Assembly: GCF_000222685.1 (NCBI RefSeq)
Contig: NZ_AFWJ01000001.1
Span: 162,864-226,863 of the forward strand
Reading direction: 5' to 3'
DNA length: 64,000 nt
From: Vibrio nigripulchritudo ATCC 27043
Lineage (GTDB): Bacteria > Pseudomonadota > Gammaproteobacteria > Enterobacterales > Vibrionaceae
Positions 9,337-16,689 of this stretch are shown here, in pieces; position 1 is the first letter of the stretch, and the number at the start of each line of letters is the position of its first letter. The notes under the pieces were generated by a model, which did not search any database, had not been told where the DNA came from, and saw only the letters and a list, made by a program, of their open reading frames with translations. Made by a program: the position numbers and the translations under genes.

Positions 9337-10869
9337 ATGACTGATGCTGTTCAAAATGAAACGCAACTAGAAGCCCATTCACAAGAAGAGAATAAGCTGA
9401 TTGCCGAGCGTCGCGCGAAATTGGATGAAATTCGCAAGACTTGCAACGCTAACGGTCACCCTAACGACTTCCGTCGTGACAGCTTGGCTGGCGACCTTCA
9501 GAAAGAGTTCGGTGAAAAGAGTAAAGAAGAACTGGAAGAGCTGAACCACGTAGTGGCGATCGCGGGTCGTATCATGGCGAAGCGTGGTCCTTTCCTTGTG
9601 ATTCAGGAAACTTCTGGTCGTATCCAGGCTTATGCGGCGAAAGATGTTCAGAAAGAACTGAAAGCGAAATACCAAGGGTTAGACATCGGTGACATCATCG
9701 GTGTGAAAGGTGCGCTTCACAAGTCTGGTAAAGGTGACCTTTACGTGAACATGGAAGAGTACGAGTTGCTGACCAAAGCACTGCGTCCACTTCCAGAGAA
9801 GTTCCACGGCTTGACGGATCAGGAAATGCGTTACCGTCAACGCTATGTTGACCTGATTGTGAACGAAGATTCTCGTCAGGCGTTCATCATCCGTTCTAAG
9901 CTCGTGTCTTCTATCCGTAACTTCATGAGTGGCAAAGGCTATCTGGAAGTTGAAACTCCAATGATGCACGTGATTCCTGGCGGTGCAACGGCTCGCCCGT
10001 TCATCACTCACCACAATGCGCTGGACATTGATATGTACCTGCGTGTTGCGCCGGAGCTTTACCTTAAGCGTTTGGTTGTGGGTGGCTTTGACCGTGTATT
10101 CGAAATCAACCGCAACTTCCGTAACGAAGGTTTGTCTCCTCGTCACAACCCAGAATTCACTATGATGGAATTCTACCAAGCGTACTCAGACTACAAGGAC
10201 CTAATGGACCTGACTGAAGAGATGCTAAGTACGGTAGCGCTGGATGTTCTTGGTTCAACGTCTATGCCTTACGGTGATGAAACGGTTGAATTCGGTGGTA
10301 AATACGCTCGCATGAGCATGTTTGAAGCCATCAAACACTACAACCCAGAGCACGACGCTATTCAGAAACTGACAGAAGCGGATCTGCAAGACCGTGACTT
10401 AATGGTGTCAATTGCGAAATCTGTTCACGTAGAAGTGGAAGAGTTCTGGACGTGTGGTCAACTGCTTGAAGAGATTTTCGGTGAGACAGCCGAGCCTAAG
10501 CTGATTCAGCCAACCTTCATCACTGGCTACCCAGCAGACATTTCTCCATTGGCTCGCCGTAGCGACGGCAACCCGTTCTTCACTGACCGTTTTGAGTTCT
10601 TTATCGGTGGTCGTGAAGTCGCAAATGGTTTCTCTGAGCTTAACGATGCTGAAGATCAGGACGCTCGTTTTAAAGCTCAGGTTGAAGCAAAAGATGCGGG
10701 TGATGATGAAGCGATGTACTACGACGAAGACTACATCACAGCACTTGAGCATGGTCTGCCACCAACAGCAGGACAGGGAATTGGTATAGACCGATTGGCA
10801 ATGTTATTCACAAACACGCATACCATTCGTGATGTAATTCTATTCCCAGCAATGCGACCACAGCAGTAA
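9337..10869 (+). CDS. lysS: Lysyl-tRNA synthetase (class II)
   Basis: This cytosolic enzyme charges tRNA(Lys). The 510-residue protein has an N-terminal OB-fold anticodon-binding domain (about residues 65-150) and a class II catalytic core with motif 2 ([14 protein letters not shown]) and motif 3 ([13 protein letters not shown] near the C-terminus). Length matches the family (505 in E. coli). It is the last gene of the prfB-lysS pair and ends at a UUCG-loop terminator. The ATG at 9337 begins [15 protein letters not shown]; the first 25 residues are acidic and variable, as is common. Confidence 0.96.
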   Translation: MTDAVQNETQLEAHSQEENKLIAERRAKLDEIRKTCNANGHPNDFRRDSLAGDLQKEFGEKSKEELEELNHVVAIAGRIMAKRGPFLVIQETSGRIQAYAAKDVQKELKAKYQGLDIGDIIGVKGALHKSGKGDLYVNMEEYELLTKALRPLPEKFHGLTDQEMRYRQRYVDLIVNEDSRQAFIIRSKLVSSIRNFMSGKGYLEVETPMMHVIPGGATARPFITHHNALDIDMYLRVAPELYLKRLVVGGFDRVFEINRNFRNEGLSPRHNPEFTMMEFYQAYSDYKDLMDLTEEMLSTVALDVLGSTSMPYGDETVEFGGKYARMSMFEAIKHYNPEHDAIQKLTEADLQDRDLMVSIAKSVHVEVEEFWTCGQLLEEIFGETAEPKLIQPTFITGYPADISPLARRSDGNPFFTDRFEFFIGGREVANGFSELNDAEDQDARFKAQVEAKDAGDDEAMYYDEDYITALEHGLPPTAGQGIGIDRLAMLFTNTHTIRDVILFPAMRPQQ

Positions 10870-10890
10870 AAATTTTGTGTCTCAAAATTA

Positions 10891-10915
10891 AAGCCACCTT
10901 CGGGTGGCTTTTTTT
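10891..10915 (+). terminator. Intrinsic terminator after lysS
   Basis: An 8-bp stem AAGCCACC/GGTGGCTT closed by a TTCG tetraloop is followed by TTTTT. Confidence 0.9.
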
Positions 10916-11178
10916 GATCTTAATTTGAGTGCTGAAATTTTATAAATATGTGATTTTGCTCTGCAAAACGAGCGATCTTTTCACTTTATCTTTATGTGTC
11001 TCACTATTGACAACAGTTATTGGTTAGTCTGTTCATGCTTGACTGTTTAACAATCTATACTATGTCTTAACTATGAGACGTTTTATTGTCGCAAGATTAA
11101 TTCATATTTAAATCGTCAAGCACCTTAAAACCACGATGAAGATCGTAACAACAATATAGATTGATTAAGGAAGTATTA
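10916..11178 (+). promoter_or_regulatory. vpsR upstream region
   Basis: About 260 AT-rich bases separate the lysS terminator from vpsR. A TTGACA hexamer at 11007-11012 is promoter-like, but the -10 at the right distance (TGTTCA) is poor. A second TTGACT lies near 11039. No clear operator or small gene is seen. Confidence 0.3.
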
Positions 11179-12516
11179 ATGGGTACTCAATTCCGAATGG
11201 ATTCTGTACCGGGTTCACTTGTTGTTGTTGGAGGCACATACGAACCTTGGCTTGCAGTGTTAGAGCAGGTAGGTTGGCGTTGCCAGCGATGTGATGACCT
11301 TCGTGAAGCACAAACATTGTTCTCAGAGATTGGTCCTTGCATTGGGATTGTTGATTTAAGCCAAGATGAGTTCAGTCTCAATGGATTGGCTAATTTGGTC
11401 AGCAGCCACAAGCAGGTTCGTTGGCTGGCATTTATTCGGGAGTCTCAACTGAGTTCCGATACCATATGTCAGTTCATAGTAAACTTTTGTATTGATTTTT
11501 TTACTGCGCCCATACCAGACGCACAATTACTCAATACAATTGGCCACCAACTTGGAATGCTGAAACTGGAGAAAAAAGTTTGGCCGAGTTATGGTCAGAC
11601 TAGTGATATGGGCATGATTGGGGAGTCAATGCCTATAAAGCGTCTGCGAGATCAGGTAAGAAGAATTGGACCTACCGATGTCAGTATTTTGATATTTGGG
11701 GAATCAGGATCAGGGAAAGAAAAAGTTGCTCAGGCAATCCACACGACATCGGCCCGCTCAAAAGGTCCGTTTTTCAGTGTGAATTGCGGTGCGATATCTG
11801 AGCAGCGAATGGAAATGGATATTTTCGGCATTGGCAGAGGCGACGACTGGGGAGAGTCCTCACTGCTAGAGCAAGCTGATGGAGGCACAATTCTGTTCAA
11901 CGATATTTTGAACATGCCGCTATCTCAACAACAGCATTTGTTATTCTACTTACAGGAAGGAAAAGTCGAAACAAAAGAAGGGGCGAAAGAGGTTGATGTC
12001 AGGATTCTGGTTGCAAACCATTCCGACATGGAAAAAGCCCTTCTCGATGATGACTTTAACGAAGAACTTTACCACCGACTCAATGTACTGAGAATTAACG
12101 TTCCTAGTCTGAAAGAGCGCTCTGGTGATATCGCTGTACTGGCGAATCACTACCTGAACGTGTATTCCCGTGAATACAACGCTCAGGCGCGTAGCTTCTC
12201 TGATCAGGCTCTGAGAGCATTAACTCAGCACCATTGGCCAGGAAATGTTCGTGAGTTAATGAATCAGATTAAGCGCGTTGTACTGATGTCAGATTCAGTG
12301 GTTATTGAAGAGTCACAACTCGATTTACCAAAACGTGCTGACAACCAAAGAAGTTTGCGTAGCATACGAGAGCGATCGGAGAGGGATGCTTTAGTATTGG
12401 TACTGGAATCACATGATGGTCAGGTGACGCCAGCCGCAAAAGAATTGGGTGTATCACGAGCGACAATGTATCGCTTGCTGAACAAGCACAATCTGATTTC
12501 TGAAACCAGAGCATAA
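11179..12516 (+). CDS. vpsR: Biofilm master regulator VpsR (NtrC-like, atypical)
   Basis: VpsR activates Vibrio polysaccharide genes in response to c-di-GMP. The 445-residue protein has a receiver-like N-terminus with Asp59 (GIVDLSQ), an AAA+ domain with Walker A GESGSGKE (about 174-181), and a Fis-type C-terminal HTH (VTPAAKELGVSRATMYRLL). Two features set it apart from ordinary sigma-54 activators: the GAFTGA loop is replaced by RGDDWG in DIFGIGRGDDWGES, and Walker B reads GGTILFNDI instead of a DE pair. This agrees with reports that V. cholerae VpsR works with sigma-70. The ATG at 11179 has AGGAAG upstream; a TTG six codons earlier is unlikely. Position after lysS matches V. cholerae. Confidence 0.93.
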   Translation: MGTQFRMDSVPGSLVVVGGTYEPWLAVLEQVGWRCQRCDDLREAQTLFSEIGPCIGIVDLSQDEFSLNGLANLVSSHKQVRWLAFIRESQLSSDTICQFIVNFCIDFFTAPIPDAQLLNTIGHQLGMLKLEKKVWPSYGQTSDMGMIGESMPIKRLRDQVRRIGPTDVSILIFGESGSGKEKVAQAIHTTSARSKGPFFSVNCGAISEQRMEMDIFGIGRGDDWGESSLLEQADGGTILFNDILNMPLSQQQHLLFYLQEGKVETKEGAKEVDVRILVANHSDMEKALLDDDFNEELYHRLNVLRINVPSLKERSGDIAVLANHYLNVYSREYNAQARSFSDQALRALTQHHWPGNVRELMNQIKRVVLMSDSVVIEESQLDLPKRADNQRSLRSIRERSERDALVLVLESHDGQVTPAAKELGVSRATMYRLLNKHNLISETRA

Positions 12517-12544
12517 ATCCTGATTCAGATACAAAACAAAAAGC

Positions 12545-12575
12545 AAACGCTCGCATAAACTGCGAGCGTTTTTTT
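12545..12575 (+). terminator. Intrinsic terminator after vpsR
   Basis: An 11-bp perfect stem (AAACGCTCGCA / TGCGAGCGTTT) with a TAAAC loop is followed by a T-run. Confidence 0.9.
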
Positions 12576-12674
12576 ATCGTATTTGCGTTTTCTTATGAAC
12601 ATATATTCTATTTTATAACTGAAACTTTAAATATTATTCCAGCGAATAAGCTTCGATCCAGTTGCATACAGATG

Positions 12675-12704
12675 TATTTGCTTTATTTATAAATAAAGCA
12701 AATA
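12675..12704. promoter_or_regulatory. 30-bp perfect palindrome upstream of the small-ORF/DUF1127 locus
   Basis: The sequence TATTTGCTTTATTTA is followed immediately by its exact reverse complement with no loop. Uninterrupted dyads of this size are typical of dimeric-repressor operators rather than terminators; no T-run follows. It lies 130 bp before the small ORF and 315 bp before the DUF1127 gene. Two further short dyads follow: GGTTA-GAATT-TAACC and GTGAC-AGCAA-GTCAC, near 12730-12758. The binding protein is unknown. Confidence 0.55.
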
Positions 12705-12804
12705 ACTGCTTGAATAATATCCTTTCGGGGTTAGAATTTAACCGTGACAGCAAGTCACACCAAATCACTTCTATTTTGGATTAAGTAACTCAGGGAGGCA
12801 CAAA

Positions 12805-12903
12805 ATGCTAATCATTTTCAAAGCACAGCAAATTTGTGTCGCCACCGATATGGGCAATACCACCAACGTTCGTGGTAGTGAACTGCCTACATCTGATAGT
12901 TAA
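12805..12903 (+). CDS. Small ORF, 32 residues, unknown function
   Basis: A short frame starts at ATG 12805 behind a near-perfect ribosome-binding site (AGGGAGG, seven bases before the ATG) and ends TAA. It encodes MLIIFKAQQICVATDMG followed by NTTNVRGSELPTSDS. The N-terminus is mildly hydrophobic, the rest polar; there is no signal peptide or known domain that I recognise. The strong RBS is the main evidence. It sits 115 bp ahead of the DUF1127 gene and may be a leader peptide or a small protein of the same transcript. Codon use looks ordinary. Coding status is not proven. Confidence 0.5.
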   Translation: MLIIFKAQQICVATDMGNTTNVRGSELPTSDS

Positions 12904-13018
12904 TTAATCCGTAACCTTTCAGGCTGCGGGTAAGCGGTCTGACTGGGAAAGTCTCTTTTATTGAATCCTGTTCTTCCGATCGCTTTATCCAGCCTGTTTT
13001 ACAATCTGGAGAAAAGTT

Positions 13019-13270
13019 ATGCGTCACTCAATTTACATTCAACTAGCCACTTTATTAGTTAAAGCCGATATCAAACGCGAAGAGCGAGCCTGGAAACGTC
13101 GTGTTGCGAGAGCACAGCAAAACATTCCATGGCACAACGCCCACCTGTTGCAAGATATTGGTCTTGACCCAGACGGTCGTCTAGTGGGTGCGAATGAGCA
13201 ACCTTCAGCTACAGCAGAACGTCGTGTTCGTCATCTTCGCCGACTAATACGAACGCGAATTCCAACGTAG
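13019..13270 (+). CDS. DUF1127-like small basic protein
   Basis: This 83-residue protein is rich in Arg. Its middle has WHNAHLLQDIGLDPDGRL, which resembles the L-x-DIGL signature of DUF1127 (YjiS-like) proteins, but the N-terminal half and the very basic C-terminus (RRVRHLRRLIRTRIPT) are longer than in the short members. DUF1127 proteins in other bacteria are RNA-binding or stress-related regulators; no function can be assigned here. The ATG at 13019 has GGAG eight bases upstream. It converges with tas, the two being separated by a long hairpin. Its upstream region carries a palindrome and a small ORF. Confidence 0.7.
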   Translation: MRHSIYIQLATLLVKADIKREERAWKRRVARAQQNIPWHNAHLLQDIGLDPDGRLVGANEQPSATAERRVRHLRRLIRTRIPT

Positions 13271-13271
13271 T

Positions 13272-13306
13272 AAAAGGGGCTAAGCAGGTAGTCTGCTTAG
13301 CCCCTC
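13272..13306 (-). terminator. Intrinsic terminator of tas, also hairpin after the DUF1127 gene
   Basis: A 12-bp stem (GGGGCTAAGCAG / CTGCTTAGCCCC) has a GTAGT loop. The T-run lies on the minus-strand side (TTTTA), so it best serves tas; for the plus strand the tail is poorer. Confidence 0.8.
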
Positions 13307-13328
13307 CAATCAAAAAATTTCCTGTCAA

Positions 13329-14363
13329 TCAGGGACAAGGGTTGGAGTATTGCACTCCAATCTCTTGTAGAGAGTTCAGCAACTCTTCTGACAAATTCAC
13401 GTCCAAGCTGTCAATGTTACTCTTCAACTGATCCATAGTCGTTGCTCCAATGATGTTGGAAGCAACAAATGGACGCTGATTTACAAACGCTAATGCCATC
13501 TGAGCCGGATCTAGCCCATGTTCTCGGGCAAGATTGACATAAGCTTCCGTTGCTTTGATGCCATTGGGGGTAAAGTATCGAACGAAGCGTTCAAACAGAG
13601 TACAACGTGCTCCATCTGGACGGGCATCATTTAGGTACTTTCCACTTAACACACCGAATGCAAGAGGTGAATACGCCAGTAACTCGACGCCTTCGTGGTG
13701 AGCAATTTCAGACAGCCCAACTTCGAAAGTTCGATTCAACAGGTTGTAAGGATTCTGTATAGAAACCGCTCTTGGTAATCCATGCTTTTCGGCTAGCCTT
13801 AGATAACTCATGACTCCCCAGGGCGTCTCATTCGAAAGCCCGATATAGCGAACTTTCCCTTGCTTAACAATGTCTGCAAGCGCTTCGAGAGTTTCCAGTA
13901 TCGGTGTATCGTGTTGCTCTTCCGGATAAGGGTAATTGAGTTGACCGAAGCAGTTGGTCTGGCGCTCTGGCCAGTGGATTTGATAGAGATCGATGTAGTC
14001 TGTTTTTAGTCGGCGCAAACTGTCATCGACGGCTTGGTGAATGTTACGCCAGTCTAACGCCATATTGTCCCTGATGTAAGGAATGCCGCGCGGTCCTGCT
14101 ACCTTTGTCGCGAGCACTATTTTTTCGCGTTTACCGGATTTTTCAAGCCAGTTCCCAATGTATTCTTCTGTTCTTCCTTGCGTCTCTTCTTTGGGAGGAA
14201 CTGGGTACATTTCTGCGGTATCAATAAAGTTGATGCCTCTTTCCAAGGCGTAATCAAGTTGAGAGAAAGCTTCAGCCTCGGTGTTCTGTTCACCAAAGGT
14301 CATGGTTCCTAAACACAACGGACTGATTTCAAGAGTTGAATGCGGTAACTTCCTTAATTGCAT
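13329..14363 (-). CDS. tas: Aldo-keto reductase Tas
   Basis: Tas is an NADP(H)-dependent aldo-keto reductase; the physiological substrate is unclear, and the E. coli gene was named for suppressing a tyrosine auxotrophy. The protein shows the TIM-barrel catalytic set: Asp and Tyr in FIDTAEMYPVPPKEE, Lys in LATKVAGP, and His in YQIHWPERQTNC, followed by SNETPWGV and the cofactor-binding end ASNIIGATTMDQLKSN. The ATG at 14363 (MQLRKLPHSTLEIS) has AGGA six bases upstream and gives 344 residues, as in E. coli (346); an upstream ATG at 14387 is less likely. It stands alone between convergent and divergent neighbours. Confidence 0.9.
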   Translation of the reverse strand: MQLRKLPHSTLEISPLCLGTMTFGEQNTEAEAFSQLDYALERGINFIDTAEMYPVPPKEETQGRTEEYIGNWLEKSGKREKIVLATKVAGPRGIPYIRDNMALDWRNIHQAVDDSLRRLKTDYIDLYQIHWPERQTNCFGQLNYPYPEEQHDTPILETLEALADIVKQGKVRYIGLSNETPWGVMSYLRLAEKHGLPRAVSIQNPYNLLNRTFEVGLSEIAHHEGVELLAYSPLAFGVLSGKYLNDARPDGARCTLFERFVRYFTPNGIKATEAYVNLAREHGLDPAQMALAFVNQRPFVASNIIGATTMDQLKSNIDSLDVNLSEELLNSLQEIGVQYSNPCP

Positions 14364-14521
14364 AAACATTCCTCGTTTTTCTTCCACTATAAACTGATTG
14401 TTATGGCAGCGGTCAAGTAAAAACTAATAATGACTTATTTAACAATAACTCAGTTGTTGACTATGCTTTACAAACCCCATAACAAAAATGCATGGCTCGA
14501 ATGCCAGCCAAGGAAGGGAAA

Positions 14522-14827
14522 ATGCAAAGAGAACAACTGAATCACTGGGTGCACGCAAAGCATATTGAACAAGGTAAAGAGCCCAAAATATTCGTCATCA
14601 GTTGTGCAAACCTATCCAGTTATTTGCTTGCTGTGGAATACAAACACAAGCTTGAACCCATTAAAGGTAAAAATGAACCCTTGCACTTTGATTCACTGGA
14701 GCTGGTGAAAGCTGCATTACATAAAATGGGTGTTCATACTGCCTATCTAAGATTACACAACGTTTACGATGAATGTGGTGAGACTGGTGCTGCTCCATAT
14801 CATGATATCGAGCTGTCTATCCATTAG
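14522..14827 (+). CDS. Conserved hypothetical small protein (possibly DUF6482 family)
   Basis: A 101-residue soluble protein starts at ATG 14522 behind GGAAGGGAAA; an earlier in-frame ATG at 14492 lacks such a site. It has no membrane segment or signal peptide. The middle (KIFVISCANLSSYLLAVEYKHK) and the end (AYLRLHNVYDECG..DIELSIH) look like a small alpha/beta domain, and resemble what I remember of DUF6482 proteins of vibrios and pseudomonads; this is tentative. It lies divergent from tas and convergent with mutH, as a single-gene unit. Confidence 0.65.
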   Translation: MQREQLNHWVHAKHIEQGKEPKIFVISCANLSSYLLAVEYKHKLEPIKGKNEPLHFDSLELVKAALHKMGVHTAYLRLHNVYDECGETGAAPYHDIELSIH

Positions 14828-14866
14828 GTGTTTCTGAAGATGTCGGCGAGACAATGGCGACGGATG

Positions 14867-15535
14867 TTATTGATCAAAAAATTGTTCGAGGATCTTTTGG
14901 GTGAAATTTTTCTTGAGATAAAAACCTCGAGGGAGCGTCATGATAGGCGTGCCATCGCTGCCGTAGGCTTCAGTTAAAGCACGGCTATTGGCTGCTTTGG
15001 GGCGAAGTTGCAACGCCTGACCGTGGCGGGCGGTGATTTGTTCAACTTTTCCAAGCACAATAAACTCCATGAGTTCTTCCCAGTCGTGCCTTAAGATCTT
15101 CTCTTCTTCTTCAGTGGGTGACCACAAAACCGGGCAACCGACATGTCTGTCGCCGACTGGCAATTCTCTCTCTCCTTCGACAGGGATCCAGAGAACACGA
15201 GAAAGCTTTTGTCTGATATGGCTATGTTCCCATGTTAGCCCCTGCACACCGATAAGTGGAGCGACAGAAACAAAAGTGGTTTCAAGAGGAGTACCTTTAT
15301 GGCTAATTGGGATACTTTTGAGCTCAATACCAAGATCAACAAAATCCTGTTGTGGCTTGCTACCGGCACTTGCGCCTAAATGCCATTCCAGTAACTGACC
15401 AACCCAACCTTTGTCGCGCCTTAAGTTTTCAGGAACATCCATATTGGCTTCTTCCGCTAGCTCAGAAAGTGTATAGCCGGCTATGGATAACGCTCTTTCA
15501 TAGAGCTCTTGTTCTGATGTTGGAGTCGGTTTCAT
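14867..15535 (-). CDS. mutH: DNA mismatch repair endonuclease MutH
   Basis: MutH nicks the unmethylated strand at hemimethylated GATC sites after activation by MutS-MutL. The 222-residue protein has the PD-(D/E)XK active site as Asp-x(6)-Glu-x-Lys in [14 protein letters not shown], and conserved [13 protein letters not shown] and LPRGFYLKK segments. Length is close to E. coli (229). Its presence implies Dam-directed repair. It is divergent from rppH across about 630 bp that contain a DnaA-box cluster, the same arrangement as E. coli mutH-rppH where DARS2 lies. The ATG at 15535 precedes [14 protein letters not shown], as in the family. Confidence 0.95.
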   Translation of the reverse strand: MKPTPTSEQELYERALSIAGYTLSELAEEANMDVPENLRRDKGWVGQLLEWHLGASAGSKPQQDFVDLGIELKSIPISHKGTPLETTFVSVAPLIGVQGLTWEHSHIRQKLSRVLWIPVEGERELPVGDRHVGCPVLWSPTEEEEKILRHDWEELMEFIVLGKVEQITARHGQALQLRPKAANSRALTEAYGSDGTPIMTLPRGFYLKKNFTQKILEQFFDQ

Positions 15536-15648
15536 GGAGGGGTTATTCAGTTAAAAAACGCATGTTATCACATCTGTCAGAAGATAATCCTGAGTGAATG
15601 GGTTGATCATTTAAAAAGCACTTCGGATTCCAAGGATCTTTTAATAAC

Positions 15649-16128
15649 TTATCCACAGAAAAAATAGAAAACTCGCCAAAGCTAAAACAACTGGATCTAT
15701 ATTCAGGGGTTTTGTAGAACGTATTTGTTACGTTCTGGCTACATTTAGTCAGTTTTTGACCGCTTGATGTGGATAAAGGCTTGTATGGTTGATCTTTAAC
15801 CGATCTGTATTTGAATAACATTTTCGTTAATCATTAAAGATAATATTAGGTGTGTATTTTATTTAACTTTTTGTTTTTATTTTATTTTATTTTGATCTGA
15901 ATACTCGATTCTTGTAGTGGTACGCAGTAAGTAGATCAGGTTTTTCCCATTGTGTTCGGTTTCTTCACACACTTATTCACAGAAAAGGTGAATAAATGTG
16001 GCGCTGGTCTCATTATTGTGTTGATAACTTAGGTTTTGATGAAAAGTTATCCAGTGCTGGCGTTGTCGCACAGAAAAAAACGCATTATGCGACATGTAAG
16101 TTTGCCCAAGTTGGGGATATGTGGAAAA
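15649..16128. promoter_or_regulatory. DnaA-box cluster, DARS2-like DnaA-reactivating sequence
   Basis: The mutH/rppH gap contains four perfect matches to the DnaA box TTWTNCACA: TTATCCACA at 15649-15657 (+), the same on minus at 15768-15776, TTATTCACA at 15973-15981 (+), and TTTTCCACA on minus at 16120-16128. One-mismatch boxes are on minus at 15987-15995 (TTATTCACC) and 16019-16027 (TTATCAACA). The pair 15973/15987 is head-to-head, five bases apart. An AT-rich block lies at 15840-15900. In E. coli, DARS2, which converts ADP-DnaA to ATP-DnaA with IHF and Fis, lies in this same mutH-rppH gap. I could not assign IHF or Fis sites with confidence. Confidence 0.75.
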
Positions 16129-16165
16129 ATCACACTTAACAGAGATTTATATTAGAGGTTAGCCA

Positions 16166-16684
16166 GTGATCGATGGCGATGGTTACCGCTTAAATGTGGG
16201 AATTGTAATTTGTAACAACCATGGTCAGGTATTCTGGGCAAAACGATACGGGCAGCATTCATGGCAATTTCCTCAAGGGGGAATCGATGATGGCGAAACA
16301 CCCGAAGAGGCAATGTTTCGTGAGCTGTATGAAGAAGTAGGTTTGACTCAAAAAGACGTAAAAGTCGTCGCGACCAGTCGTCATTGGTTACGCTATAAGC
16401 TACCCAAACGGCTGGTACGATGGGATTCAAAACCAGTTTGTATCGGACAAAAACAGAAATGGTTCCTGCTGCGTTTAGACTGCGATGAGTCTAAAATCAA
16501 TATGCAACGTGGCAATACCCCTGAATTTGATGGTTGGAGATGGGTAAGTTATTGGTACCCCGTAAGACAGGTTGTTTCGTTTAAACGTGACGTTTATCGA
16601 CGAGCGATGAAAGAGTTTGCCACGTTGGCGATGCCGTTTAGAGAGCGGAAAGTAAAAGGTAAGCGAAAGAATCGAAGAGGATAG
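16166..16684 (+). CDS. rppH: RNA pyrophosphohydrolase RppH
   Basis: RppH removes pyrophosphate from mRNA 5' ends, starting RNase E-dependent decay. The 172-residue protein contains a full Nudix box (GGIDDGE, then REL and EEVGL, residues about 36-58) and the RppH signatures [13 protein letters not shown] and [17 protein letters not shown]. The start is the GTG at 16166 ([14 protein letters not shown]), with AGGTTAGCCA before it; the family starts at this residue. ptsP begins only five bases after its stop, so the two are co-transcribed as in E. coli. Confidence 0.95.
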   Translation: MIDGDGYRLNVGIVICNNHGQVFWAKRYGQHSWQFPQGGIDDGETPEEAMFRELYEEVGLTQKDVKVVATSRHWLRYKLPKRLVRWDSKPVCIGQKQKWFLLRLDCDESKINMQRGNTPEFDGWRWVSYWYPVRQVVSFKRDVYRRAMKEFATLAMPFRERKVKGKRKNRRG

Positions 16685-16689
16685 ATTAA

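Noticed and set aside
9679-10179. 166-codon frame antisense to lysS
   Set aside because: Shadow of the lysS coding sequence with Val/His/Thr-rich composition.
15543-15821. 92-codon minus-strand frame in the mutH/rppH gap
   Set aside because: It overlaps the DnaA boxes, lacks a good ribosome-binding site, has odd composition (Ser/Cys/Phe scatter) and no recognisable domain; the non-coding DARS2-like reading explains the region better.
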